Assembly (NCBI GenBank): GCA_947652115.1
Contig: OX393568.1
Span: 7,579,739-7,643,738, forward strand
DNA length: 64,000 nucleotides
Source of the DNA: Blastomussa wellsi
Taxonomy: Eukaryota > Cnidaria > Anthozoa > Scleractinia > Plerogyridae
Reading direction: 5' to 3'
A program made the position numbers and the translations under genes. The notes under the pieces are model-generated. The model worked only from the letters and a program-made list of their open reading frames with translations, searched no databases and had not been told where the DNA came from. Of the stretch, positions 28,659 to 41,133 are shown one piece after another. Position 1 is the first letter of the stretch; each line of letters opens with the position of its first letter.

Positions 28659-31600
28659 ATGGATAAAATCGTTTTATTTAAAATACGTATCTTGACGAAA
28701 TCTGGAGGTCTAGGAAAAAAATCACATGATGTTCGCGTTACAATTACAACAATAAAAAATCTCGCCACAAAAGTTCATGAACACGCTATACTGGTCACAG
28801 TGAGGACACCAGAACATCAACCCATAAATGAAAATATTCGATTGAGACATTCTGAAAAAAGTCCTTACCGCCCAAAGGTAGGACGATCATTACGTTCTCG
28901 TTCTGTTCCGGCTTCAGCCCGCTCTTTTCGGAGCGATAATTCTTCGGCTTCGGCTCGTTCTTTTCGGAACGATAATTCTTCGGCTTCGGCCCGTTCTTTT
29001 CGGAACGATTTGTGCTTCGGTGCTCGCTCGCGGGCTGTGGATACCGGCACAAAAAGAAAAAGATCTTCTTCTTCTTTCTCTGACGACGAGTGGGTTCACG
29101 ATCCTTCGCTCGCTGCCATGTTAGACAATAAGGAAGACAATGACGACGATGACATGTGGGTCTTTGATCCTTCGCTCGACGCCATCTTGGATGGTGAACA
29201 ACAAGTGGGTGGCGGTCCACCCTTGTTGGATTTTCAGCTCCGTCCCGTGGGACCGCGCAGGACCTGGCGTCAAGTCCTCGACCGCCAACGGTTCCAGGCC
29301 ACGCTCCGCCAGAACCGAGACCCAACAGCACGTGACGATTTGGGTCGCGAAGTGACCGAGGCCTTACGACGAAACATTCGTCACCAGATCGCCTCGGACT
29401 CGACCTTGCAGCCCCATTCCACTCTGCACTTCACGCTGCAGTCGGACGCTTTCACCCACGCCTTTCAGTCCACGACCTTCACCGTGGAGGAGTTTGAGGA
29501 TGGCAGTGATCGATTGGACACTTATCTCCAATCCCTCTCGGCCAAACCCAACTCCAACCAACAGTTCGAGGCCGACGACTCCTTTACCATGGAGACCACC
29601 TTCATCCGTACGCCAGGTCATGGGAGTGGTCGTAACAAGAAACTTCGTCCTGGGCGAAAAGCCATCGACAAACTGTTGCCAGACAAAAAGTCCATCGTCA
29701 CCATTAAAAACGAGGACGAGTTATGCTGTGCCCGGGCCATCGTCACCATGCGTGCCTACGCCGACGAGGGGAATGCGGGCCATGACTACAAGAACTTGAG
29801 ACAAGGTCGTCCCATCCAGACACGTTTGGCTAAGGACTTACACTGGCTGGCCGGTGTACCGGAAGGACCGTGCGGCATCGTGGAACTCAAAAAGTTTCAA
29901 GCGGTTCTTCCGGACTATCAAGTTAAAGTCATGTCCGTCGACCGACCCCATTCTATCGTCTTTGCGGGACCACCTGCCCCCAAACAGATCCTCCTCGTCA
30001 AGGTCGACCACCACTACCACGGTTGCAACTCTTTCAGCGGGTTCCTGTCCAAGTCGTATTACTGCCACGACTGCGACAAGGCGTACAACAATGAAGACAT
30101 GGAAAATCATCCGTGTAAAGGCAAGTGGTGTCGGTCTTGCAAGAAGACCAAGTGCCAGGATTTCACTTCGGCCAAAACGTCGCTTCCTCCCGGTTCCTTT
30201 CCATCGCCTTCTCTTTCTTGTGACATCTGCCATCGTCTTTTCTTAGGACAGTCCTGCTTCTCTTCTCATCTGAAAGAAACCAAGACGTGCCGTTCCTTGT
30301 GTGCTGTCCTGAAAAAGTGTCTGTCATGCCACAAGGTGTACGATGCAGCAGCCAAAGACAAGAAAAGCAGAAAACGGTACACACACAAGTGCGGGTGGGA
30401 CGTGTGCCCTTTCTGTGAAAAAGACGTTGAGCTGGCCTCTCATCAATGCTTCATTCAACCCTTGGACCCTGAGGAGGACGAGCCCAAATTAAAGAAGATA
30501 CCATTGGCCGAAGTGGGTATGCGCCCCATCGTAGAGATGGACGAGTCTGGACAGGCGTGGGTCAAGAAACCTCCCCCACTCTTTGTCGATGCAGACTACG
30601 AGGCCGTCACCGACGCAGACGGTGTGCAAACACCCATCCTGGTCTGTATGGAAACAGAGGACGAGGACGACACCCTAACATTCTACGGTACCAACTGTAC
30701 GGAGGAGTTCGTGGAACATCTAGACAGTCTCACGGTCGATGACTACGGCGACTAGCGCAGAGTCATCTATGTGTTCCACAATTGCAAAGGCTATGACGGC
30801 ATGTTCGTCCTACAATACTTGTATGCCACTCATCGTGCCGTGGAACAGCAGATATGTCTAGGAACCAAAGTCCTCTCCCTCTCGACTGGGGACATCACCT
30901 TTAAAGACTCCCTCTGCTTTCTACCATTCCCACTCTCGGCCTTTCCAAACACCTTCGGAATCACGGAGCAACGCAAGGGCTTCTTCCCTCACTTGTTCAA
31001 CACGTTGTCGAACCAGGACTACGAGGGTCCCATGCCACCAGCTGCAACTTACTACCCTAAAGGCATGCCTGCCAAGATGAAAGCTGCGTTCGAGGCGTGG
31101 TACGCTGACAAGGTGGACAACAGCTACAACTTCAATCTCAAAACCGAGATGAAAGCGTACTGCCACTCGGACGTGAAACTACTCAAGGCAGGCTGTCAAA
31201 AGTTCCAGGAGGAGTTTGAAGCGAAAGCCGAGTTCAAGCCGATGGAGAAGTGCATAACCATCGCCTCGGCCTGCAATCGCTACTGGCGGAAAAAAACAGC
31301 TCCCCACAACACCATCGCCGTAGAACCTCCTGGCGGCTGGCATGGCGCCACCTCCATCCAGTCCATCAAGGCCCTCAAGTGGTTGGTTTGGGAAGAACGT
31401 AGCCTCCGGGTGCAAACTCCATCCAACGATCCATCGGCTGACCGCATTCGACACGCCTTCAACGGTGGTGAAGTGCGCTTGTTCACCCCAACTCAATCGT
31501 ACCTGGTGGATGGGTTTGATGCGAACACCAACACCGTCTACGAAGTTCCACGGCTGCCTTTGGCACGGGTGTCCCAAGTGCTACCCGGATCGCAATCAAA

Positions 31601-33221
31601 AGAGCATCATGAGCGATTGCACCTTTGCCGAACTGTATGAGGCCACCTTTGCCAAAGAAAAAATCCTGTTCGAGCAAGGTGGTTACAATGTCACCGTCAA
31701 ATGGGAGTGCGAGTGGGACCGAGATGTCAAGACTGACGCGGACTTGCAAGCTTTCCTCTCTACCATCCACGTCGAGGAGCCGTTGCAACCGAGAGAGGCG
31801 TTCTTGGCGGTAGAACCAACGCCGTTACCCTCTACGCGTCCGTGGACAAGGCAGCCGGGGAGCAGATCAAGTACATGGACGTCACGTCCCTCTATCAAGT
31901 ACGCAGAGTATCCTGTGGGTCATCCGACCATCGCCACACACCCGGAAGACCAAGACATCCACCACTACTTCGGCATGGCCAAGGTCACCATTCAGCCTCC
32001 GTACGAGCTCTTCCACCCCGTGCTACCGTACCGGTGTGAAGGAAAGCTGGTCTTTCCTCTCTGCCGTTCGTGCGTAGAGACGGAGATGTTGAAACCTTTT
32101 GCAGACCGTTCTTGCACGTGTAAACACTCTCCCAAAGAGAGATCACCGGTACGTGGTGTACGCCCGAGATCGTCAAGGCCGTAGAGATGGGGTACGTGGT
32201 CACTTACATCCAGGAGGTGTGGCACTTTCCCACAGAACAGCGCAAGACGGGGCTCTTTGCCAACTACGTCAACGCGTGGTTGAAGGCAAAACAAGAGTCC
32301 GCCGGCTATCCGCGTGATGTCACCACCCCGCAAGACCAATGTCAGTACGTGGAGCGGTACCTGCAGCGTGAGGGCATCTCTCTAAACCCAACCCTCATCA
32401 CCAAGAACCCAGGACGAAAGGCCACTGCCAAGCTCATGCTGAACTCGTTCTGGGGAAAGTTCGGGGAGAACCTAGAAAAGCCAACCACCGTTGCCATCTC
32501 GTCGCCTGCTTCCCTCTTCGAAGCCGTCACCAACCCGTTGTGGCACATTCACCAGATCCGGATCTGCAACGACGAGTTGTTGGAGGTCGTGTACTCCAAT
32601 ATGGCCTCCAATCAGTTGGACAACGGTAAGCGAAACATCTTTGTGGCCGCCTTCACGACGTGCTGGGCACGTCTCAAGTTGTACACGTACCTGGAGAAGC
32701 TGACCACCCAAGTCATCTATTTCGACACGGACTCGGTGATCTACAAGTTGCAACCCGGTCTCGTAGACATCTCTTTGGGTGACTACCTAGGCGACATGAC
32801 CGACGAGATAGAAGACCACCGTTTTCCCAACGACTACATCGCCGAGTTCGTGTCGGGAGGCCCAAAAAACTACGGTTACTCAACAGACCAGGGACGCGTG
32901 TGCTGTAAGGTGCGCGGATTCTTGCTCAAATCAGTACGGGGATCGTCGCAGTTGAACTTCAACGTACTGAAGCGAAACCTGTTGGAGGAGCTGACCGATC
33001 CTCAGGGAGAGCGTCGCGACGTGGATGTCGTCAACCCTCACTTCTTCACGAGACATCCAACCACCAAACGCCTGAAAGTCATCCCGCGCACCAAGCAGTA
33101 CGGACTCGTGTTCGACAAACGCGTAGTGGACTTCCACACCTTCACGTCGTACCCGTACGGGTTCAAGCAGGCCTTGGATGCCAACGACGTGGAGATGGCA
33201 GAGCTACTTTGTGAGTTGTAA
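28659..33221 (+). pseudogene. Polinton DNA polymerase B, five breaks
   Basis: Protein-primed family B polymerase. An N-terminal unique region (to ~29900) includes three tandem RSFRNDNSSASA-type repeats. Cys/His clusters follow (YYCHDCDKAY, CSCDICH type). Exonuclease motifs are VDADYEAV (~30586), FHNCKGYDG (~30775) and YCHSDVKLL (~31159). Palm motifs are YMDVTSLY (A, ~31873), MLNSFWGKFGEN (B, ~32437) and YFDTDSVIY (C, ~32719). Breaks: TAG at 30753-30755 and frame changes near 31545, 31800, 31897 (the last at motif A, where a short direct repeat appears to have been lost) and 32145. ATG chosen at 28659; the upstream TTG frame is unlikely to be used. Ends 118 bp before the right inverted repeat. 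Confidence 0.9.
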
Positions 33222-33339
33222 ATATTGTACATAGTTTTCGTTGCGTTTAATTTGTAAATAGTTCCGGCGACAATGAGTCGGGGTGGCACCTCGATGATAC
33301 CCTTTTCCACTCCTTTATGCTAGGTCAGGGATAAAAAAC

Positions 33340-33903
33340 GTGAGTCGGTGGTAACCAATCCCCGAGGAGCGCCCCATCTAGCGAAAGGACTGGAAATTAA
33401 TACGCTCCCTTGTGGAGTGGGGGACCGGAAAGCCATTACGTCATCTCGTTTCTGATTGGTTCCGCCGTATCGAGGCCGTGACGTAATCTCGTCGCTGATT
33501 GGTCCGTTCCACCTCGAGGCTGTCTTTACCCATATAGTGCAGCGCTCCGCACCATTCTTCCTTTTTACAACATGGCCCCTTTACAGTCAGGACCTCTGCG
33601 CTCCACGCGTCTACGCAGTGACGTCATCCCTTTTATCGATTTGTATCGATTGGGTGCCCTGGAAATCGGTGAGACGGGTCCAGCTTCTCTGTTGAGGGCT
33701 GGGGCGCAGTTTTCCACTCATGGGCGCCGCCATCTTAAATTCACAACTCGTACTCTGATTGGTCCACACAAGAACTAGGGCCGCTAAAAACTTAGTAGAT
33801 CGGGTAATTCATGTGAGCGGCTTTCTGATTGGTCGAGACCCGTCACGTGTGCTGTATGCTGCTCTCTCATTGGTTACGGGCCAAAGTGCCTTGCTTTTCT
33901 ACT
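33340..33903 (-). repeat. Polinton 1 right terminal inverted repeat
   Basis: Reverse complement of 12889-13452; ends CTACT followed by the GTAGCC duplicate. Carries the same CCAAT (as ATTGG) and TGACGTCA series. Confidence 0.9.
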
Positions 33904-33909
33904 GTAGCC

Positions 33910-34270
33910 ATTTTGTAAAATCGTCTTTAAGCGATTCAGTGGAATTATAGTGGAACCTCTAAATTTGTTTTCGATGTTTGGTGTTGTTAGAAAAGATTTC
34001 TTTTGATAAGATATTTGAAGCATTAACTAAAAAGTTTCCAATAAGGTGTATATAATTTTGGTACAACAATTTCTTATCAGAGACTGAGAAAATTAATTTC
34101 AAAGGTCGCAAGCTATAGGAAAAATCTCACATATTTTAAGCGATTCAGTGGAATTCAGTGGAACTTCGAAATTTGTTTTCGATGTTTGGTGTTGTTAGAA
34201 AAGATTTCTCTTGATAATATGTTTGAAGTAGTAACAGAAAAGCTTGCAATAAGGTGTAAATCATTTTGGT
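33910..34270 (+). repeat. Host tandem duplication at the Polinton 1 site
   Basis: 33923-34060 and 34138-34270 are ~85-90% similar direct repeats (AAGCGATTCAGTGGAAT start, CATTTTGGTAC end). The segment before the second copy (34066-34125) matches 12821-12882 on the left of Polinton 1. So the element inserted into the first unit of a pre-existing host duplication. Confidence 0.7.
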
Positions 34271-34700
34271 ACATAATTTTGTCCAATGAATGCTCGAAGT
34301 CCTAACGGATTCCGTCTTAATGAGTGTGGGGGCACTGAATGAATGTAAAATCCAGACGTTTCGGGGTTTGCCTTTCAGGAACCGTGAACATCACGAAGCA
34401 TGTCCTATTCCATAGCTTAGAGACTTCTTTTCGATACCTTCCCGTAAACGCTGCCAACTATTGTACAGATGTACATTTCACACTGAAATCCATGTGCAAT
34501 ACACGTACTTTTTCTAAATTAAATGTTTTCATGGTCCACAACTACTAAAAAAGCTACCTCTTACAACTGACTGCCTTGCGCGCGCGGTGCGATCGCATTT
34601 ACGGTTCACCCAGGGCGCTAAAAAGTTTGGGTTCACCGCGCTCGGTTTGCGCGCGTACTGAATACGTATCGTGAGTCTGCGTGGCCAAAAGAAGAACGCA

Positions 34701-34726
34701 GGTAGGTAGGTAGGTAGGTAGGTAGG
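34701..34726 (+). repeat. (GGTA)n microsatellite
   Basis: Six GGTA units. Confidence 0.9.
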
Positions 34727-34912
34727 CATACTTTATTTAATTCAAAGAAACACGCTAGCCCCAACAACACTCAGCTGGTTTCCATGGAGGGTGTGTTTGT
34801 ACAGACATAAAAAGAGAGACTAAAACTAATAATATAGGATTAATAATATCGTAGATCATAAAAATTCAACTATTGTTCAACTACTATAAACTACTATTCA
34901 ACTACTATAAAC

Positions 34913-35115
34913 TAAGGGACCGATCGTTTATTACGTCCCGGAGGGGGGGGGGGGGGGGTGGCTTTTTAAAAAGTGTGGTGTTTCTTAACTGTACCCCCCA
35001 AAAATAATTACTTAAGAAAATTATACCCCCCTTCGCAATTCTAATTCTAAAAAATGTACCCCCCCTTTCTGACCATGCTTTAAATAATGCAAAATTCTTT
35101 GCTTCGTTCCTCACA
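34913..35115 (-). repeat. G/C-run dispersed repeat, copy 2 (inverted)
   Basis: Reverse complement matches 5160-5335, with extra GGGGGTACA-type blocks. Confidence 0.6.
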
Positions 35116-36085
35116 CATGCATATTTTTATCCTATTTTTTTAATATCTTTTATCTTTTCTCTCGTTTATTGCTTGTATTTCCACCTTGTTTGTAATATGT
35201 TTAGCTGTTTGTGTGTGAATAAAATTGTTATCATTCTTTTTGCGTTGGACAGAACGCCTTCCTAATGCTGTCGAAATCGAGATTTTTGGGCGATTCATGT
35301 ATCACACCAATTTGGCCACCCCGAGAAATTCTTCAGGGGCGAATGACGTCATTTCCGTCGACCATGTGCTTCGTAGCTGTGCTTCTGTGCTTCTATGCGT
35401 TTCTAGCGGAGTCGATTGTTGAGTTCTTGACTGTGCTTTTGCGAATTGTTGTCGAATTCTGGACTGTGCTTCTCCTTTTGTTCGGAATGTTGTTTTAGAG
35501 TCCCTTCGAGTGTTTTTCGATTTTGTCTAACTTTTTCGCAGTTGTATTGATTTATTTGGGCTATCACTGGCAAAGATGATTGAAGCTACTTATCAGAACA
35601 TCAGAAGCCTGCCTACTGCTGGTGTGTTTTCTAGGAAACAGATGCTGCAATTCGCCCAAGCAACCCACTGATCTCATTATAAAACTCGGCTGCTTTTCAT
35701 TGGAGATTCAACTTCTGTCCGCGTAGTGTTGTGACGCTCTACTGTTCAAATCAGCCTTATTGTTATCCAAGAAGATTGTACAACTCCTGGTGCGAATATA
35801 TAACAGCAGATTTCGATCGGTGGCGTGACAATGTTTGTAATCGTGAATTTTATGTTTGTATTTTAGCTTGCATGTGCGTTTGTTGCGTTAAATTGTTTAC
35901 ATTTGTTGGGCGACAAAGAAATGATATTTGTCATACACAGTCTGCGGTTTTCGAAACACTGACTGCAACTTTGTTATTTGTGAATAGCGGTGTCACGCAA
36001 TGCAAAAAGCTCCAAATATTGTATTTGTATGAATAAATCGGAAAAATCATGTTCATCAACCACAGTTATGTTAAGAGTTTCATAA

Positions 36086-36455
36086 TAGGGAGCTTAAGCA
36101 AAGACGACGGCAACGGCTAGGACGACGCCTGCTTAAAAATGAATTTATATTTTACGCACGAATTTCGCAATTGTCTTGATGTATTCGGTGCATCTATCGC
36201 TTTCAAACATAGTTCTTGTAGAAAATATAAGGACGGCGTTTATTTTCAAACAGAAAAACGAAAATTTAGCCGTCGAGGTTCACGTTCTCCAAAGTACTGA
36301 GAAATTGGCCATTTCACGTTGTTGTTTTGCAGAGGACGGCAAAGAAATGTACATAGAATTATAACGCACGTGCCGAGCTATTGTACTGCTCATTAAATCT
36401 TTTGTTTAGCGACGTTCTCGTTGACGTTGCCGTCGTGGCTTGCTTAAGCTCCCTA
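36086..36455. mobile_element. 370-bp MITE
   Basis: Terminal inverted repeats TAGGGAGCTTAAGC... at 36086 and ...GCTTAAGCTCCCTA at 36455, extended inward by a CGACGGCAACG / CGTTGCCGTCG pair. Non-coding. Target duplication at most 2-4 bp (TA/TAAT). Confidence 0.65.
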
Positions 36456-36935
36456 ATGATTTTTAAAATGAATGTTGATTTCAGAATTAAAGAAAGCTTG
36501 AATTTCTGGAAACCAAATCGAAATGAAGCCAAGTGAATCGAAATCGTTGAACGCACTCCTAATCTTTGATTACTACTAGTTTATAGTTTAATTCTCCTGT
36601 AGGTAATCTAGTGGGTTACGGTACATAAGGTACAGATAAATTTTTCCCAGCAACACTCAAGAACACCTGTAAATGTTTTAATATCACATATTTTCATTCA
36701 TTTGGATAAAAGAATGTATTTTGCCACAGTTTGTTCGTTGGTTACCCCTGGAGGCAGAAAAAAGGTAGGTTTTGGGAGCGAGCACGAGCGCAAAAGGCGC
36801 GAGTTTCTTTGGGGGTCTGCTCCCCCAGAAAATTTTCTTCAAATGTAGGCCTCTAAGATGCCATTTCCTGCATTCTGAAAGGTAACAAGGCTAGGATCGT
36901 CCCAGTTGTAAAACTTTTAGACTTCCATTGCTGTG

Positions 36936-37163
36936 ACACACAATAAGCATAGGAGTTCTGGAACAGTGATGCCTGCTGTTTTTTTGCTTAACTCGGCTCC
37001 TAGTTGTTCCATCTAGTCGCCGAGTTAAGCTAAAAAACAGCAGGCATCACTGTTCCAGAACGTCCTATGCTTATTGTGTGTGGAAGCAGAATAAAAGTAA
37101 ACAAAAAGCAGACAAAGGGCAATCCATGCCCAGCAAGCGAGCGGCGCGGCACATTTAATTTTT
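36936..37163 (+). repeat. Polinton 2 left inverted repeat with terminal palindrome
   Basis: 228 bp matching 51741-51968 in reverse. The outer 146 bp (36936-37081) are themselves an inverted repeat: ACACACAATAAGCATAGG at the outer end returns as its complement ending at 37081, with one indel and one mismatch over ~60-bp arms and a ~25-nt asymmetric loop around 37008. Confidence 0.92.
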
Positions 37164-37234
37164 ATGAATGAAAATTTTTGGGTTAGAATTAATTTCCATT
37201 TGAAGAAATATTTTCTCTTACATATACGCAAAGT

Positions 37235-40200
37235 ATGGCTGCTGTGAATGCTGTTGACGATATTTTGCAATTTTTACAAGGAGATGCTGAGGAACAACCT
37301 GAGTTTTTTGACAAATTCTATTTATCAGATTCAAAATTAAAAGATTGGTTTCAGGTTTGGGTAATGTATGTGTCTCATGACAATAAATACAATAATGATA
37401 TTTTTAAGTTTGCAAAAAACAACAAATACAAGTTTGTAGATGAGGTTGAAAAAGGAATAAAAAAACTTAATAATGTAAAAATAACTTATGGGTTAGAGGT
37501 AAAGTTTTCAAAAGAAACCGATTCTGGTATAAAAACGACAATGAATCATTACTTTTCTGACAAGGAAGCATATAATTTGAGTAGGGCTGACAAAAAAGAA
37601 AATGTGGAACAAACATTTGATGATTTCACAGAACAAATTAATGGAGAGATTGAGAACTGGTCAAAGAGAGGGTCGGGATGGGTAGTTGAAAGGATAATGA
37701 CTGCATACGTTAATGTGGCACGTTATAACCCACTGCGTGCGGGGTCATATTTGCCTATTCCAGCCAATCTTGCAAAAAAGAAGGCTATTGTTAATGTGAA
37801 AAACAATGAAACGAGTGTTTGAAGTGGGCACTAAGAGCTGCTTTATTTCCACCAAAAGATGGGAAAAACGCACAAAGAACAAGCAAATATCCGGTCGACG
37901 ATGGCATAAACTATGAAGGCATTGATTTTCCCACACCGGTTAATCAAATTGACAGGCTTGAAAAACAAAACCCGAATCTTGCAATAAATGTTTTTGGCTG
38001 GGAAAATGACCTTGTAACAGTCCACAGGATAAGCAAAAAAGAAAAGAGTGTGCAGCGTATCTGCCTGATGTTAATTGAGTCAGGGGAAATACAGCACTAC
38101 TGCTTTGTAAAACGGGTTACCGCTTTGCTTTACGATCAGAGCAAAGCCCACAACACAAAGCACTATTGCATGTTGTGCTTAACTGGTTTCTCAAGAGCAG
38201 ATTTGCTTGAGGAACATGAAAAGTATTGCAACGGTTTGAATGGCAGGCCGACAAGGATCGAGATGCCCGAAAATGGTAAAAACACCATATCTTTTCAAAA
38301 CCATCACAAACAGATGAGGGTGCCTTATATCATATATGCAGACTTTGAGGCTTTGCTAAGAAAGATTCCTGGCTGTAGGCGTTTGCCAGAGAACGAGCAA
38401 AAAAGTTTCACGGAGAAGACCGAATGGCATGAAGCATGCGGGTATTCTTATATTGTTGTGAAAAGTGACGGTGAAGTTACAGCATCGAAAGTTTACAGAG
38501 GTGAAAATGCGGTGGGTAAGTTTTTGAGCGACATTCTGGAGGAGGAAGATAAAATAAGAAAAAGTTTAGCCGAACCCAGGCCGATTGTTATGATGGATGA
38601 AGACTGGGGAAAATTCAAAAAAGCAACCGATTGTCACATTTGCAACAAAAGTTTGATAAAAGACGAATTTCTTGACTCATTACCTGTTTGGAACACAGAT
38701 TTGGATTGTTATGAGGGTCGAAGCCACAAAAAATGTTTTTACGAGGCAGAAAAAACAGTTGATTTTATTATGATAAAAAAGCCAACAAGGGAAATACATG
38801 TATTGGAAGCAGAAAGCCAGGAAAACTGCATTTTTTGTACAAAACCTTTGCTTCAGAAAAACTACAGAGACGCTGTGAAAGACCACTGCCACATAACAGG
38901 CAGGTTTCGCGGAGCTGCGCACAACGAATGCAATCTAAAATTGAAAATAAATCCTCAAACAATTCCAATACCTGTTGTATTTCACAACCTTAGGGGTTAC
39001 GATGCGCACCATTTAATGCAAGCGATGTCGCAGCAGCAGGAGGAAGTGAAATGCATCGCAAACAATATGGAAAAGTATATAACATTTTCAATCGGGAGTC
39101 TGCGTTTTATTGACAGCTTGAACTTTCTGCTTGCAAGCCTCGATTCACTTGTAAAAAATTCACCAAAGGAATTGTTGAAAATAACATCAACAATTTCTAA
39201 AGGTAGTGACTTGCTTTATAAAAAAGGTATCTATCCTTATGAGTATATGGATTCGTGGGAAAGATTCAACGAGACAAGGCTGCCAGAAAAAGAAAAGTTT
39301 TACAGCAAGCTCTCAGACGAGCACATAACAGACGATGAGTATGCACACGCGCAAAAGGTATGGGAAACTTTTGAGTGCCAACCACTGGGCGACTATCATG
39401 ACCTTTATGTAAAAACGGACGTTGCCTTGCTGGCAGATATTTTTGAAAATTTTCGGAACATATGTCAAGAGAAGTACGGTCTGGATCCAGCACATTATTT
39501 TACATCACCAGGTCTCTCATGGGACGCACTCCTTAAAATGATGGGAGTCGAGCTGGAGTTATTCACAGACTTAGATATGTATATGTTTGTAGAAAGGGGA
39601 ATGCGAGGCGGAATTTCAATGGCAAGCAAGAGGTACGCTAAGGCTAACAACCCGCTTGTTCCTGGTTATAATCCGAAGGAACCGAAAAAGTACATAATGT
39701 ATCTGGATGCAAACAACCTATATGGATGGGCAATGAGCAAACCGCTCCCAATAAGAAATTTTAAGTGGAAACGTGTTATGCCCACAGAGGAGGAGATTCT
39801 CAAGAAAAAAGAGAACGCAAGAAATGGCTGGTTTCTTGAGGTTGACCTTGAAAATCCCGCAGAACTGCACGAGGAGCACAACAGGTATCCCCTGGCACCG
39901 GAGAAAAAGGTCATGAAAAAAGAAATGATGTCGGACTACCAGAAAAAACTTATAAAAGATTTGGAGTTAAAACTTATTGACAACAAGAAGCTGCTTCTAA
40001 CACTTGAGGACAAAAAGAATTACGTCGTGCATTACAGAAACCTTCAGTTTTATCTGGAGCAGGGAATGAAACTAAAAAAAGTACACAGGGTGCTTGAGTT
40101 CGAGCAAGAATGCTGGATGGAGCCGTACATTAGGATGAATACCGAGTTCAGGAAAAACGCAAAGAACAATTTTGAAAAGGACTTTTTCAAGCTTATGAAC

Positions 40201-41133
40201 AACTCAGTATTTGGCAAAACAATGGAAAACCTGCGCAACCGTGTTGACATAAAAATAGTGCGTAACAGTGAGGAAAACAAGATAAGAAAGTTGGTAGCCA
40301 GCCCTTTGTACTCAAGGTTTGCATTATTTACAAACAACATGGCAGGTATTCACATGCATAAAAGCAAGCTGCTGCTGAACAAACCTGTCTACACGGGCAT
40401 GACGATCCTGGACAACAGTAAGATCCTGATGTATGAATTTTTCTACAACCATCTTAAAAAACAGTATGGGAAAAAGTGTGACCTTTTGTACACAGACACA
40501 GACAGCCTTCTGCTTGAGATAGAAACGGACGACGTCTACAAAGACATAGCAAAAAACAAAATTCTGTATGATACAAGCGATTACCCGAAAGAGCATTCAC
40601 TTTATTCGGTTGCCAACAAAAAGGTTTTGGGTAAAATGAAGGATGAATGCGCAGGAACGCCGATAGCAGAGTGCGTTTGTCTGAGGTCAAAAATGTACTC
40701 TATCCTGAAGGCGGACGAAAAAAATATTAAAAAAGCAAAGGGTGTAAAAAAGTGCGTTGTCAAAAAACAAATTAAGCATGAGCATTACAGGAAAACGCTT
40801 TTTGGAAAAACACAAATGTGGCATGGCCAGAACATACTAAGAAGTGAAGGTCATGAGGTGTATTCTATGTATCTTAACAAAATTTCTCTGTCTGCGTTTG
40901 ATTCAAAACGTTGGATAGCTGACGATGGAATTAATACAAATGCGTACGGGTACATCACCATACCAGATGAATTTGGAGATATGGCTATAACAGAAGCCGA
41001 ACTTAAAGAGATGGCAGCTTTATTGGAGCTTGGAGAGATGGAAGATGATGTCGAAATTGGAGAGATAACAGAAGCCGAACTTGGAGAGATGGCAGATATA
41101 TTGAAAGATGCCGATTTGGAAGCATTATTTTAA
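37235..41133 (+). pseudogene. Polinton 2 DNA polymerase B, one frameshift
   Basis: Protein-primed family B polymerase, about 1,300 codons. The N-terminal part (37235-37810) has the conserved block GSGWVVERIMTAYVNVARYNP before the break. Downstream: YADFEALL (Exo I, ~38335), FHNLRGYDAHH (Exo II, ~38980), DLYVKTDVALLADI (Exo III region, ~39406), YLDANNLYGWAMS (motif A, ~39702), LMNNSVFGKTMENL (motif B, ~40192) and YTDTDSLLLEI (motif C, ~40488). The C-terminus carries two EAELxEMA repeats. A one-base loss near 37808, in GAAACG, shifts frame and gives a stop at 37820. Its 3' end overlaps that of the convergent integrase by 9 bp. Confidence 0.92.

Larger units (their letters stand above)
12883..33909. 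mobile_element. Polinton/Maverick 1 with 6-bp target duplication
   Basis: The element proper is 12889-33903, starting AGTAG and ending CTACT as Polinton termini start with AG. It is flanked by GTAGCC at 12883-12888 and 33904-33909. The inverted repeats are 564 bp each. It encodes protein-primed type PolB, double-jelly-roll capsid protein, two penton-type proteins, adenain-like protease, FtsK/A32-type ATPase and about eight smaller genes. An L1/Tx1-type LINE and a Penelope element are inserted in it, so its original length was about 15 kb. At least ten coding breaks show that it is an old copy. No integrase frame is found. Confidence 0.93.
34271..36085. other. Repeat-rich spacer between the Polintons
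   Basis: Contains a GTAG microsatellite (34701-34726) and the inverted G-run repeat (34913-35115). The rest (35120-36085) has no supportable gene. Confidence 0.5.

Noticed and set aside
28659..30755. Three of four in-frame stops in Polinton 1 genes are TAG, hinting at amber recoding
   Set aside because: The MCP stop is TAA, PolB also has several frameshifts, and the element is nuclear in an animal with standard code; simple decay explains it.
33910..34270. Direct duplication on both sides of Polinton 1 taken as a long target duplication
   Set aside because: A 6-bp GTAGCC duplication fits the exact termini; the longer repeat is a tandem host duplication also present twice on the right side.
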